Notes: generated by a model not told the origin, from the sequence alone. Shown: positions 1 through 13,203, counted from the first letter of the stretch. The stretch is DNA of 64,000 nucleotides from Oasisia sp. SBJ-2009 (GCA_964017155.1 OZ024855.1:4326190-4390189), one strand, 5' to 3'. Translations and numbers: made by a program.

Positions 1-1901
1 AGAGCGGGGTGGAAGAGAGCGGGGTGGACGAGAGCGGGGTGGACGAGAGCGGGGTGGACGAGAGCGGGGTGGACGAGAGCGGGGTGGAAGAGAGCGGGGT
101 GGACGAGAGCGGGGTGGACGAGAGCGGGGTGGACGAGAGCGGGGTGGACGAGAGCGGGGTGGACGAGAGCGGGGTGGACGAGAGCGGGGTGGAAGAGAGC
201 GGGGTGGACGAGAGCGGGGTGGACGAGAGCGGGGTGGAAGAGAGCGGGGTGGAAGAGAGCGGGGTGTATGAGAGCGGGGTGTATGAGAGCGGGGTGTATG
301 AGAGCGGGGTGGACGAGAGCGGGGTGGAAGAGAGCGGGGTGGAAGAGAGCGGGGTGTATGAGAGCGGAGTGGAAGAGAGCGGGGTGGAAGAGAGCGGGGT
401 GTATGAGAGCGGGGTGGAAGAGAGCGGGGTGTATGAGAGTGGGGTGGACGAGAGCGGAGTGGAAGAGAGCGGGGTGGAAGAGAGCGGGGTGTATGAGAGC
501 GGGGTGGAAGAGAGCGGGGTGGCCGAGAGCGGGGTGTATGAGAGTGGGGTGGACGAGAGCGGGGTGTATGAGAGCGGGGTGGAAGAGAGCGGGGTGTATG
601 AGAGTGGGGTGGACGAGAGCGGAGTGGAAGAGAGCGGGGTGGAAGAGAGCGGGGTGTATGAGAGCGGGGTGGAAGAGAGCGGGGTGGCCGAGAGCGGGGT
701 GTATGAGAGTGGGGTGGCCGAGAGCGGGGTGTATGAGAGCGGGGTGGAAGAGAGCGGGGTGTATGAGAGTGGGGTGGACGAGAGCGGAGTGGAAGAGAGC
801 GGGGTGGAAGAGAGCGGGGTGTATGAGAGCGGGGTGGAAGAGAGCGGGGTGGCCGAGAGCGGGGTGGAAGAGAGCGGGGTGTATGAGAGTGGGGTGGAAG
901 AGAGCGGGGTGGAAGAGAGTGGGGTGGAAGAGAGCGGGGTGGAAGAGAGCGGGGTGTATGAGAGTGGGGTGGAAGAGAGCGGGGTGGAAGAGAGCGGGGT
1001 GGCCGAGAGCGGGGTGGAAGAGAGCGGGGTGTATGAGAGTGGGGTGGAAGAGAGCGGGGTGGAAGAGAGCGGGGTGTATGAGAGTGGGGTGGAAGAGAGC
1101 GGGGTGGAAGAGAGCGGGGTGGCCGAGAGCGGGGTGGAAGAGAGCGGGGTGGAAGAGAGTGGGGTGGAAGAGAGCGGGGTGGAAGAGAGCGGGGTGTATG
1201 AGAGTGGGGTGGAAGAGAGTGGGGTGGAAGAGAACTGGGTGGAAGAGAGTGGGGTGGACGAGAGCGGGGTGTATGAGAGTGGGGTGGAAGAGAGCGGGGT
1301 GGAAGAGAGCGGGGTGTATGAGAGTGGGGTGGAAGAGAGCGGGGTGGAAGAGAACTGGGTGGAAGAGAGCGGGGTGGAAGAGAGCGGGGTGGAAGAGAGC
1401 GGGGTGGAAGAGAACTGGGTGGAAGAGAGTGGGGTGGAAGAGAGCGGGGTGGAAGAGAACTGGGTGGAAGAGAGCGGGGTGGAAGAGAGCGGGGTGGAAG
1501 AGAACTGGGTGGAAGAGAGCAGGGTGGAAGAGAACTGGGTGGAAGAGAGTGGGGTGGAAGAGAGCGGGGTGGAAGAGAACTGGCTGGAAGAGAGTGGGGT
1601 GGACGAGAGCGGGGTGGAAGAGAACTGGGTGGAAGAGAGCGGGGTGGACGAGAGCGGGGTGGAAGAGAACTGGGTGGAAGAGAGCGGGGTGGAAGAGAGC
1701 GGGGTGGACGAGAGCGGGGTGGAAGAGAACTGGGTGGAAGAGAGCGGGGTGGACGAGAGCGGGGTGGACGAGAGCGGGGTGGAAGAGAACTGGGTGGAAG
1801 AGAGCGGGGTGGAAGAGAGCGAGGTGGACGAGAGCGAGGTGGACGAGAGCGAGGTGGACGAGAGCGGGGTGGACGAGAGCGAGGTGGACGAGAGCGGGGT
1901 G
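1..1901 (+). repeat. 15-bp minisatellite array, cut by window start
   Basis: About 127 head-to-tail copies of a 15-bp unit of the form GAGAGCGGGGTGGAC. Because the unit is a multiple of three and has no stop, it is open in two frames. One frame reads as a pentapeptide repeat (E-S-G-V followed by D, E, Y or A). In that frame many of the variants are silent (AGC/AGT, GGG/GGA), while the variable codon switches among GAC, GAA, TAT and GCC. The array stops at GGGGTG followed by GTAAGA, which resembles a splice donor. It could be a repetitive coding exon or simply a GC-rich satellite; the sequence alone does not decide this. Confidence 0.95.
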
Positions 1902-2491
1902 GTAAGATTCAACTTGCTGGCGAAAAGATGTTTGATAGTGACATTTTCCTTGTGTTAAGGCGCATTGTTTGCATGTTTTGTTACGCAGCAGGTGTATTCA
2001 TTCCTCTCAACTTTGAGCACGCTTGACCAATTGGGCAAAGTGGGCGCCCAATCGCGCAAACAGGATGTCGGTAAGCTACGATTGTCTATTACAATCACGT
2101 TTGGTACGTAGAACTTGACCAGTTCAACTAAAACAAAATTGCCTAGTATATTATATAATGGTTTTTTGTAACTAATTTCGCTGATTACCTAATTCTGATT
2201 TGTCCGAGTGGATTTCAGAATGATATTCCGGCCGTGCAAATCTGGGCATAACTATAATAAGGCAACTATGATTATAATCTTATCTTTCTTGCTGTGAACT
2301 GCAAATGCAATTTAGTTTGAGAATTGTGTTGCACAAATATGGCAATAACATTCCATATGCTCCGTTGTCGAGAAGTAAGTTTGATTTTAAGTAATGTCAT
2401 TAATATTTCATAATGAATGAGAGAAAATTAAAAACGTATACATTTTTACAAATAGGGATCAGGTGAATTATGTATGTATGTCTGAATGTAG

Positions 2492-2495
<4 letters not shown>
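1902..2495. other. Unique sequence after the 15-bp array
   Basis: No clear gene. One short candidate exon at 1989-2070 has a pyrimidine-rich acceptor ending TTACGCAG and a donor GTCG|GTAAGC, and is open for 27 codons. It is described under findings because support is limited to splice signals and phase. The rest is AT-rich and featureless. Confidence 0.5.

Positions 2496-2574
<79 letters not shown>
2496..2574. repeat. (TA)n microsatellite
   Basis: About 39 uninterrupted TA dinucleotides. Confidence 0.98.
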
Positions 2575-2580
<6 letters not shown>

Positions 2581-3007
2581 ATTATACGCATACATATATT
2601 TAAACATGAACCAATCTGATGACACGTTTGTAGTCGTTGTAAAGATTGCACGTTATATATGTATTGCGCAGCGCGGCAGCTTCCTGTCGTCGAGACGCCA
2701 GCATCGCTGCCAACACACGTTCAACGGACCCAGCCAGTGAATAGTGGTACATCCACTGACCCTGCACGAGGGCCGCTTTGGTGTACGCTTTTATGTTCCT
2801 TCATTTATAAGTATAGACAATGCAATGTTCTTGTATGTGTGTTTGATGATTTGGCGGGTGTCCACGCTATCTGCCTCCCTGTATTTAGGTATCCTTGTCT
2901 GTCGGCCTGTCTGTCTAACTGTGCGTCTGTCTCTCTGTCTGTGTCTCGGCCTGTCTACCTGTCTCTGTGTCTCTATATGTATATGTAACTGTATCTGTCT
3001 GTGTGTA

Positions 3008-3085
3008 TATATCTCTCTCTGTCTCACTCTCTCTCGCTCGCTCTCTCTCTCTATATATATATACTCTCTCGCTCTCTCTCTATTG
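3008..3085. repeat. CT-rich simple repeat with short TA tract
   Basis: Mixed CTCTCT, CTCG and a short TATATA run, leading into the large pyrimidine satellite. The short open frames here are low-complexity. Confidence 0.85.
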
Positions 3086-3210
3086 TCGCTGTCTCGATGT
3101 CTCTCCAACTCTCAGTTTCAGATTCCCTTCCTCTTTCTACCATAGTCCAATAGTCTGTTTCTTCGACTGGTCCCTCCTACACCCACCATTTACCCGCCAT
3201 TCCAACCTGC

Positions 3211-6200
3211 CCACGTCCCTCTCTGCCTACATTCCTCCCCCGTCCCTCCCTCTCTGCCTACATCCCTGCCCCGTCCCTCCCTCTCTGCCTACATCCCTGC
3301 CCCGTCCCTCCCTCTCTGCCTACATTCCTGCCCCGTCCCTCCCTCTCTGCCTACATTCCTCCCCCGTCCCTCCCTCTCTCTGCCTACATTCCTCCCCCGT
3401 CTCTCCCTCTCTCTGCCTACATTCCTCCCCCGTCCCTCCCTCTCTCTGCCTACATTCCTCCCCGTCCCTCCCTCTCTCTGCCTACATTCCTCCCCCGTCC
3501 CTCCCTCTCTGCCTACATTCCTCCCCCGTCCCTCCCTCTCTGCCTACATCCCTGCCCCGTCCCTCCCTCTCTGCCTACATTCCTGCCCCGTCCCTCCCTC
3601 TCTGCCTACATTCCTCCCCCGTCCCTCCCTCTCTCTGCCTACATTCCTCCCCCGTCTCTCCCTCTCTCTGCCTACATTCCTCCCCCGTCCCTCCCTCTCT
3701 CTGCCTACATTCCTCCCCCGTCCCTCCCTCTCTGCCTACATTCCTCCCCCGTCCCTCCCTCTCTGCCTACATTCCTCCCCGTCTCTCCCTCTCTCTGCCT
3801 ACATTCCTCCCCCGTCCCTCCCTCTCTCTGCCTACATTCCTCCCCGTCTCTCCCTCTCTCTCTGCCTACATTCCTCCCCCGTCCCTCCCTCTCTGCCTAC
3901 ATTCCTCCCCGTCCCTCCCTCTCTCTGCCTACATTCCTCCCCCGTCCCTCCCTCTCTCTGCCTACATTCCTCCCCCGTCCCTCCCTCTCTGCCTACATTC
4001 CTCCCCGTCTCTCCCTCTCTGCCTACATTCCTCCCCCGTCTCTCCCTCTCTGCCTACATTCCTCCCCGTCTCTCCCTCTCTGCCTACATTCCTCCCCCGT
4101 CCCTCCCTCTCTCTGCCTACATTCCTCCCCGTCCCTCCCTCTCTGCCTACATTCCTGCCCCGTCCCTCCCTCTCTGCCTACATTCCTCCCCCGTCCCTCC
4201 CTCTCTCTGCCTACATTCCTCCCCCGTCTCTCCCTCTCTCTGCCTACATTCCTCCCCCGTCCCTCCCTCTCTCTGCCTACATTCCTCCCCCGTCCCTCCC
4301 TCTCTGCCTACATTCCTCCCCCGTCCCTCCCTCTCTGCCTACATTCCTCCCCGTCCCTCCCTCTCTCTGCCTACATTCCTCCCCCGTCCCTCCCTCTCTC
4401 TGCCTACATTCCTCCCCCGTCCCTCCCTCTCTGCCTACATTCCTCCCCGTCTCTCCCTCTCTGCCTACATTCCTCCCCCGTCCCTCCCTCTCTGCCTACA
4501 TTCCTCCCCCGTCCCTCCCTCTCTGCCTACATTCCTCCCCGTCCCTCCCTCTCTGCCTACATTCCTCCCCCGTCCCTCCCTCTCTGCCTACATTCCTCCC
4601 CCGTCCCTCCCTCTCTCTGCCTACATTCCTCCCCCGTCCCTCCCTCTCTCTGCCTACATTCCTCCCCCGTCTCTCCCTCTCTCTGCCTACTTTCCTCCCC
4701 CGTCCCTCCCTCTCTCTGCCTACATTCCTCCCCCGTCCCTCCCTCTCTCTGCCTACATTCCTCCCCCGTCCCTCCCTCTCTCTGCCTACATTCCTCCCCG
4801 TCCCTCCCTCTCTCTGCCTACATTCCTCCCCCGTCCCTCCCTCTCTCTGCCTACATTCCTCCCCCGTCCCTCCCTCTCTCTGCCTACATTCCTCCCCCGT
4901 CCCTCCCTCTCTGCCTACATTCCTCCCCGTCTCTCCCTCTCTCTGCCTACATTCCTCCCCCGTCCCTCCCTCTCTCTGCCTACATTCCTCCCCCGTCCCT
5001 CCCTCTCTGCCTACATTCCTCCCCCGTCTCTCCCTCTCTCTGCCTACATTCCTCCCCCGTCCCTCCCTCTCTCTGCCTACATTCCTCCCCGTCCCTCCCT
5101 CTCTCTGCCTACATTCCTCCCCCGTCTCTCCCTCTCTGCCTACATTCCTCCCCGTCTCTCCCTCTCTCTGCCTACATTCCTCCCCCGTCTCTCCCTCTCT
5201 GCCTACATTCCTCCCCGTCTCTCCCTCTCTGCCTACATTCCTCCCCCGTCCCTCCCTCTCTCTGCCTACATTCCTCCCCGTCCCTCCCTCTCTCTGCCTA
5301 CATTCCTCCCCGTCTCTCCCTCTCTCTGCCTACATTCCTCCCCGTCTCTCCCTCTCTCTGCCTACATTCCTCCCCGTCCCTCCCTCTCTCTGCCTACATT
5401 CCTCCCCGTCCCTCCCTCTCTCTGGCTACATTCCTCCCCCGTCCCTCCCTCTCTCTGCCTACATTCCTCCCCCGTCTCTCCCTCTCTCTGCCTACATTCC
5501 TCCCCCGTCCCTCCCTCTCTGCCTACATTCCTCCCCGTCTCTCCCTCTCTGCCTACATTCCTCCCCCGTCCCTCCCTCTCTGCCTACATTCCTCCCCCGT
5601 CCCTCCCTCTCTGCCTACATTCCTCCCCGTCCCTCCCTCTCTGCCTACATTCCTCCCCCGTCCCTCCCTCTCTGCCTACATTCCTCCCCCGTCCCTCCCT
5701 CTCTCTGCCTACATTCCTCCCCCGTCCCTCCCTCTCTCTGCCTACATTCCTCCCCCGTCTCTCCCTCTCTCTGCCTACTTTCCTCCCCCGTCCCTCCCTC
5801 TCTCTGCCTACATTCCTCCCCCGTCCCTCCCTCTCTCTGCCTACATTCCTCCCCCGTCCCTCCCTCTCTCTGCCTACATTCCTCCCCGTCCCTCCCTCTC
5901 TCTGCCTACATTCCTCCCCCGTCCCTCCCTCTCTCTGCCTACATTCCTCCCCCGTCCCTCCCTCTCTCTGCCTACATTCCTCCCCCGTCCCTCCCTCTCT
6001 GCCTACATTCCTCCCCGTCTCTCCCTCTCTCTGCCTACATTCCTCCCCCGTCCCTCCCTCTCTCTGCCTACATTCCTCCCCCGTCCCTCCCTCTCTGCCT
6101 ACATTCCTCCCCCGTCTCTCCCTCTCTCTGCCTACATTCCTCCCCCGTCCCTCCCTCTCTCTGCCTACATTCCTCCCCGTCCCTCCCTCTCTCTGCCTAC

Positions 6201-9200
6201 ATTCCTCCCCCGTCTCTCCCTCTCTGCCTACATTCCTCCCCGTCTCTCCCTCTCTCTGCCTACATTCCTCCCCCGTCTCTCCCTCTCTGCCTACATTCCT
6301 CCCCGTCTCTCCCTCTCTGCCTACATTCCTCCCCCGTCCCTCCCTCTCTCTGCCTACATTCCTCCCCGTCCCTCCCTCTCTCTGCCTACATTCCTCCCCG
6401 TCTCTCCCTCTCTCTGCCTACATTCCTCCCCGTCTCTCCCTCTCTCTGCCTACATTCCTCCCCGTCCCTCCCTCTCTCTGCCTACATTCCTCCCCGTCCC
6501 TCCCTCTCTCTGGCTACATTCCTCCCCCGTCCCTCCCTCTCTCTGCCTACATTCCTCCCCCGTCTCTCCCTCTCTCTGCCTACATTCCTCCCCGTCTCTC
6601 CCTCTCTCTGCCTACATTCCTCCCCGTCTCTCCCTCTCTCTGCCTACATTCCTCCCCGTCCCTCCCTCTCTCTGCCTACATTCCTCCCCGTCTCTCCCTC
6701 TCTCTGCCTACATTCCTCCCCCGTCCCTCCCTCTCTCTGCCTACATTCCTCCCCGTCCCTCCCTCTCTCTGCCTACATCCCTCCCCGTCTCTCCCTCTCT
6801 CTGCCTACATTCCTCCCCGTCTCTCCCTCTCTCTGTCTACATTCCTCCCCCGTCCCTCCCTCTCTCTGCCTACATTCCTCCCCGTCCCTCCCTCTCTCTG
6901 CCTACATTCCTCCCCGTCTCTCCCTCTCTGCCTACATTCCTCCCCCGTCCCTCCCTCTCTGCCTACATTCCTCCCCCGTCCCTCCCTCTCTGCCTACATT
7001 CCTCCCCCGTCTCTCCCTCTCTGCCTACATTCCTCCCCCGTCCCTCCCTCTCTCTGCCTACATTCCTCCCCCGTCCCTCCCTCTCTGCCTACATTCCTCC
7101 CCCGTCCCTCCCTCTCTGCCTACATTCCTCCCCCGTCTCTCCCTCTCTGCCTACATTCCTCCCCCGTCCCTCCCTCTCTGCCTACATTCCTCCCCGTCCC
7201 TCCCTCTCTCTGCCTACATCCCTCCCCGTCTCTCCCTCTCTCTGCCTACATTCCTCCCCGTCTCTCCCTCTCTCTGTCTACATTCCTCCCCCGTCCCTCC
7301 CTCTCTCTGCCTACATTCCTCCCCGTCCCTCCCTCTCTCTGCCTACATTCCTCCCCGTCTCTCCCTCTCTGCCTACATTCCTCCCCCGTCCCTCCCTCTC
7401 TGCCTACATTCCTCCCCCGTCCCTCCCTCTCTGCCTACATTCCTCCCCCGTCCCTCCCTCTCTCTGCCTACATTCCTCCCCCGTCCCTCCCTCTCTCTGC
7501 CTACATTCCTCCCCCGTCCCTCCCTCTCTGCCTACATTCCTCCCCCGCCCTCCCTCTCTGCCTACATTCCTCCCCCGTCCCTCCCTCTCTCTGCCTACAT
7601 TCCTCCCCCGTCCCTCCCTCTCTCTGCCTACATTCCTCCCCCGTCCCTCCCTCTCTGCCTACATTCCTCCCCCGTCCCTCCCTCTCTCTGCCTACATTCC
7701 TCCCCCGTCCCTCCCTCTCTGCCTACATTCCTCCCCCGTCCCTCCCTCTCTCTGCCTACATTCCTCCCCCGTCCCTCCCTCTCTGCCTACATTCCTCCCC
7801 GTCCCTCCCTCTCTGCCTACATTCCTCCCCCGTCCCTCCCTCTCTCTGCCTACATTCCTCCCCCGTCCCTCCCTCTCTCTGCCTACATTCCTGCCCCGTC
7901 CCTCCCTCTCTGCCTACATTCCTCCCCCGTCCCTCCCTCTCTGCCTACATTCCTCCCCCGTCCCTCCCTCACTGTCTACATTCCTCCCCCGTCCCTCCCT
8001 CTCTCTGCCTACATTCCTCCCCCGTCCCTCCCTCTCTGCCTACATTCCTCCCCCGTCTCTCCCTCTCTGCCTACATTCCTCCCCCGTCCCTCCCTCTCTC
8101 TGCCTACATTCCTCCCCCGTCCCTCCCTCTCTGCCTACATTCCTCCCCCGTCCCTCCCTCTCTGCCTACATTCCTCCCCCGTCTCTCCCTCTCTGCCTAC
8201 ATTCCTCCCCCGTCCCTCCCTCTCTGCCTACATTCCTCCCCGTCCCTCCCTCTCTCTGCCTACATCCCTCCCCGTCTCTCCCTCTCTCTGCCTACATTCC
8301 TCCCCGTCTCTCCCTCTCTCTGTCTACATTCCTCCCCCGTCCCTCCCTCTCTCTGCCTACATTCCTCCCCGTCCCTCCCTCTCTCTGCCTACATTCCTCC
8401 CCGTCTCTCCCTCTCTGCCTACATTCCTCCCCCGTCCCTCCCTCTCTGCCTACATTCCTCCCCCGTCCCTCCCTCTCTGCCTACATTCCTCCCCCGTCCC
8501 TCCCTCTCTCTGCCTACATTCCTCCCCCGTCCCTCCCTCTCTCTGCCTACATTCCTCCCCCGTCCCTCCCTCTCTGCCTACATTCCTCCCCCGTCCCTCC
8601 CTCTCTGCCTACATTCCTCCCCCGTCCCTCCCTCTCTCTGCCTACATTCCTCCCCCGTCCCTCCCTCTCTCTGCCTACATCCCTCCCCGTCTCTCCCTCT
8701 CTCTGCCTACATTCCTCCCCGTCTCTCCCTCTCTCTGTCTACATTCCTCCCCCGTCCCTCCCTCTCTCTGCCTACATTCCTCCCCGTCCCTCCCTCTCTC
8801 TGCCTACATTCCTCCCCGTCTCTCCCTCTCTGCCTACATTCCTCCCCCGTCCCTCCCTCTCTGCCTACATTCCTCCCCCGTCCCTCCCTCTCTGCCTACA
8901 TTCCTCCCCCGTCCCTCCCTCTCTCTGCCTACATTCCTCCCCCGTCCCTCCCTCTCTCTGCCTACATTCCTCCCCCGTCCCTCCCTCTCTGCCTACATTC
9001 CTCCCCCGTCCCTCCCTCTCTGCCTACATTCCTCCCCCGTCCCTCCCTCTCTCTGCCTACATTCCTCCCCCGTCCCTCCCTCTCTCTGCCTACATTCCTC
9101 CCCCGTCCCTCCCTCTCTGCCTACATTCCTCCCCCGTCCCTCCCTCTCTCTGCCTACATTCCTCCCCCGTCCCTCCCTCTCTGCCTACATTCCTCCCCCG

Positions 9201-9627
9201 TCCCTCCCTCTCTCTGCCTACATTCCTCCCCCGTCCCTCCCTCTCTGCCTACATTCCTCCCCGTCCCTCCCTCTCTGCCTACATTCCTCCCCCGTCCCTC
9301 CCTCTCTCTGCCTACATTCCTCCCCCGTCCCTCCCTCTCTCTGCCTACATTCCTGCCCCGTCCCTCCCTCTCTGCCTACATTCCTCCCCCGTCCCTCCCT
9401 CTCTGCCTACATTCCTCCCCCGTCCCTCCCTCACTGTCTACATTCCTCCCCCGTCCCTCCCTCTCTGCCTACATTCCTCCCCCGTCCCTCCCTCTCTGCC
9501 TACATTCCTCCCCCGTCCCTCCCTCACTGTCTACATTCCTCCCCCGTCCCTCCCTCTCTCTGCCTACATTCCTCCCCCGTCCCTCCCTCTCTGCCTACAT
9601 TCCTCCCCCGTCCCTCCCTCTCTCCTG
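3211..9627 (+). repeat. 6.4-kb homopyrimidine minisatellite (29-33-bp unit)
   Basis: Roughly 200 copies of a unit reading TCTGCCTACATTCCTCCCCC then GTCCCTCCCTC. Length varies through one or two CT steps and C4/C5. The + strand is almost entirely C and T with one or two G per unit; the complementary strand carries GGGAGGGACGGGGG tracts. The unit has no stop in any + frame, so one long open frame runs through the array whatever the unit length. Private variants recur 1088 bp apart (TGGCTA at 5423 and 6511; TACTTT around 4691 and 5779), showing that segments of about 1.09 kb were themselves duplicated. Confidence 0.97.
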
Positions 9628-10410
9628 TGTCATGTTTCTATCTGCAACTGCGTCTCGCGAAACGTCTACTTATTTCCTGCACTTCTGAAACATTTTATCT
9701 CAATTAGCCGGGGTTTCTTTTCTGCTAAGTCCCAACACTACAATAATACACCAAACATTATTTTAAAGCAACTATTTTAATCCATATTTTGTGGATGCCA
9801 TTGTTGGGTCCGCTCACAAACGCCGTGAATATCGAGAATTCAAAGTGAAATGTGTTCCCTCAAATGGACTCTTACCTTAGCGATGGGTAAAGTGCATTCG
9901 CACACGTACAGCCCCAGCCTACGGGCGTGGCCACGCATGGTGTAAATTCGTTATTTGATGCAGGACTAATCTTTGTGCACATGTTTTATAATGTTTGATA
10001 TAAACATGATCTAAAATACCGTATTGTTTTCCATTCCAGGCGTTTTCTCCTTGTTTGTTGCCTGGGCGATTTCGATGATTGTCGTAGGTACAGTACGGTT
10101 ATATATTCGTTTCTGAAGTTTTATTAAGCATAATTGCTTCAAAGTGTTGTCATGTAAAATCGGCTTAAACTTCATTCCATTTACTCCTTTTGTGTACGGA
10201 ATCATACCTGTAGTTTGTATAGCTTGCCATTTAAAATAATACAGCTCAAAGAAATGATGTAAGGCAATTCGAACTGGTAAACAGTTTTGGCGAAAACACA
10301 AACTACATTTCACAGATCACAAAGCAATACATACAAAAGTGATTTTCTTAATTCCATATTCCCTCACAGATCACAAAGCAATTCATTCTAACGTTATTCT
10401 CTTAATAGCG
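9628..10410. other. Unique spacer between two satellites
   Basis: No gene or element recognised. AT-rich; the longest open frame, on the minus strand at 10011-10313, has no recognisable domain and no splice or promoter support. Confidence 0.5.
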
Positions 10411-13009
10411 ATACTGGTTTGATTCCGTTCTTTAATTCCCTAGCGTTAGGGGTGAGACTGGTTTGATTCCGTTCTTTAATCCCTTAGTGTCAGGGGTAAA
10501 ACTGATTTGATTCCGTTCTCTAATCCCTTAGCTTCAGGGGTAAGACTGATGTGTTTCCGGTCATTAATTCCCTTCCCTAGCGTCAGGGGTGAGACTGGTT
10601 TGATTCCGTTCTTTAATTCCCTAGTGTCAGGGGTAATACTGGTTTGATTCCGTTCTTTAATTCCCTAGTGTCAGGGGTGAGACTGGTTTGATTCCGTTCT
10701 TTAATTCCCTAGCGTCAGGGGTGAGACTCGATTGATTCCGTTCTTTAATTCCCTAGTGTCAGGGGTAATACTGGTTTGATTCCGTTCTTTAATTCCCTAG
10801 TGTCAGGGGTGAGACTGGTTTGATTCCGTTCTTTAATTCCCTAGCGTCAGGGGTGAGACTCGATTGATTCCGTTCTTTAATTCCCTAGTGTCAGGGGTAA
10901 TACTGGTTTGATTCCGTTCTTTAATTCCCTAGTGTCAGGGGTGAGACTGGTTTGATTCCGTTCTTTAATTCCCTAGCGTCAGGGGTAATACTGGTTTGAT
11001 TCCGTTCTTTAATTCCCTAGCGTCAGGGGTAATACTGGTTTGATTCCGTTCTTTAATTCCCTAGTGTCAGGGGTAATACTGGTTTGATTCCGTTCTTTAA
11101 TTCCCTAGTGTCAGGGGTAAGACTGGTTTGATTCCTGTCATTAATTCCCTAGCGTAAGGGTGAGACTGGTTTGAGTCCTGTCATTAATTCCCTAGCGTAA
11201 GGGTGAGACTGGTTTGATTCCGGTCATTAATTCCCTAGCGTAAGGATGAGACTGGTTTGATTCCTGTCATTAATTCCCTAGCGTAAGCGTGAGACTGGTT
11301 TGATTCCTGTCATTAATTCCCTAGCGTCAGGGGTAAGACTGATTTGATTCCGGTCATTAATTCCCTAGCGTCAGGGGTAAGACTGATTTGATTCCGGTCA
11401 TTAATTCCCTAGCGTCAGGGGTAAGACTGATTTGATTCCTGTCATTAATTCCCTAGCGTCAGGGTGAGACTGGTTTGATTCCTGTCATTAATTCCCTAGC
11501 GTAAGGGTGAGACTGGTTTGATTCCTGTCATTAATTCCCTAGCGTAAGGGTGAGACTGGTTTGATTCCGGTCATTAATTCCCTAGCGTAAGGGTGAGACT
11601 GGTTTGATTCCTGTCATTAATTCCCTAGCGTAAGGGTGAGACTGGTTTGATTCCGGTCATTAATTCCCTAGCGTAAGGGTGAGACTGGTTTGATTCCTGT
11701 CATTAATTCCCTAGCGTAAGGGTGAGACTGGTTTGATTCCGGTCATTAATTCCCTAGCGTAAGGGTGAGACTGGTTTGATTCCTGTCATTAATTCCCTAG
11801 CGTAAGGGTGAGACTGGTTTGATTCCTGTCATTAATTCCCTAGCGTAAGGGTGAGACTGGTTTGATTCCGGTCATTAATTCCCTAGCGTAAGGGTGAGAC
11901 TGGTTTGATTCCTGTCATTAATTCCCTAGCGTAAGGGTGAGACTGGTTTGATTCCGGTCATTAATTCCCTAGCGTAAGGGTGAGACTGGTTTGATTCCTG
12001 TCATTAATTCCCTAGCGTAAGGGTGAGACTGGTTTGATTCCTGTCATTAATTCCCTAGCGTCAGGGGTAAGACTTATTTGATTCCGGTCATTAATTCCCT
12101 AGCGTCAGGGGTAAGACTGATTTGATTCCGGTCATTAATTCCCTAGCGTCAGGGGTAAGACTGATTTGATTCCTGTCATTAATTCCCTAGCGTCAGGGGT
12201 AAGACTGATTTGATTCCGGTCATTAATTCCCTAGCGTCAGGGTAAGACTGATTTGATTCCGTTCTTTAATTCCCTAGCGTCAGGGTAAGACTGATTTGAT
12301 TCCGGTCATTAATTCCCTAGCGTCAGGGGTAAGACTGATTTGATTCCGGTCATTAATTCCCTAGCGTCAGGGGTAAGACTGATTTGATTCCGTTCTTTAA
12401 TTCCCTAGCGTCAGGGTAAGACTGATTTGATTCCGGTCATTAATTCCCTAGCGTCAGGGGTAAGACTGATTTGATTCCGGTCATTAATTCCCTAGCGTCA
12501 GGGGTAAGACTGATTTGATTCCGGTCATTAATTCCCTAGCGTCAGGGTGAGACTGGTTTGATTCCGGTCATTAATTCCCTAGCGTCAGGGTAAGACTGAT
12601 TTGATTCCGGTCATTAATTCCCTAGCGTCAGGGGTAAGACTGATTTGATTCCGGTCATTAATTCCCTAGCGTCAGGGTAAAACTGATTTGATTCCGGTCA
12701 TTAATTCCCTAGCGTCAGGGTGAGACTGGTTTGATTCCGTTCTTTAATCCCCTAGCGTCAGGGGTAAGACTGATTTGATTCCGGTCATTAATTCCCTAGC
12801 GCCAGGGGTAAGACTGGTTTGTTTCCGGTCATTAATTCCATAGCGTCAGGGGTGAGACTGGTTTGATTCCGTTCTTTAATTCCCTAGCGTCAGGGGTGAG
12901 ACTGGTTTGTTTCCGGTCATTAATTCCCTAGCGTCAGGGGTGAGACTGGTTTGTTTCCGGTCATTAATTCCCTAGCGTCAAGCTCTGGTTTGATTCCGTT
13001 CTTTAATTT
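10411..13009 (+). repeat. 44-bp minisatellite array with higher-order structure
   Basis: About 59 copies of a 43-44-bp unit built around TTTGATTCCG, (T/C)TTAATTCCCTAG and GTCAGGGGTGAGACTGG. Left copies (10.4-11.1 kb) carry TTCTTTAATT; central copies carry GTCATTAATT and a shortened CGTAAGGGTGAG. Between about 10614 and 10990 three distinguishable units (ending AATACTGG, GAGACTGG and GAGACTCGA) repeat as a 132-bp trimer. Units ending in CCTGTCATT and CCGGTCATT alternate at about 11.5-12.05 kb. Confidence 0.97.
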
Positions 13010-13203
13010 CAGTTTAATTTTTCTTCGTCTTCTCTTTCCTCTCTATCTTAACTTATGGTCCTCCATTCCTCTCCAATTGTGTTGATGTCGCTGCTCATGC
13101 AATCTTCCCACCCCAGTCCTAGTCTTTGTGCTATATAAAAACACAACCTTGCAGTTTACCTTTTGCCATGGGTGGCGCTATGATATGTTGTTGTGTCTTG
13201 TAG

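Noticed and set aside
2967..9707. Single open frame of about 2246 codons on the + strand
   Set aside because: The repeat unit has no stop codon in any + frame, so the array is open whatever the unit length; the translation is low-complexity Ser/Pro/Leu and shifts motif phase from unit to unit.
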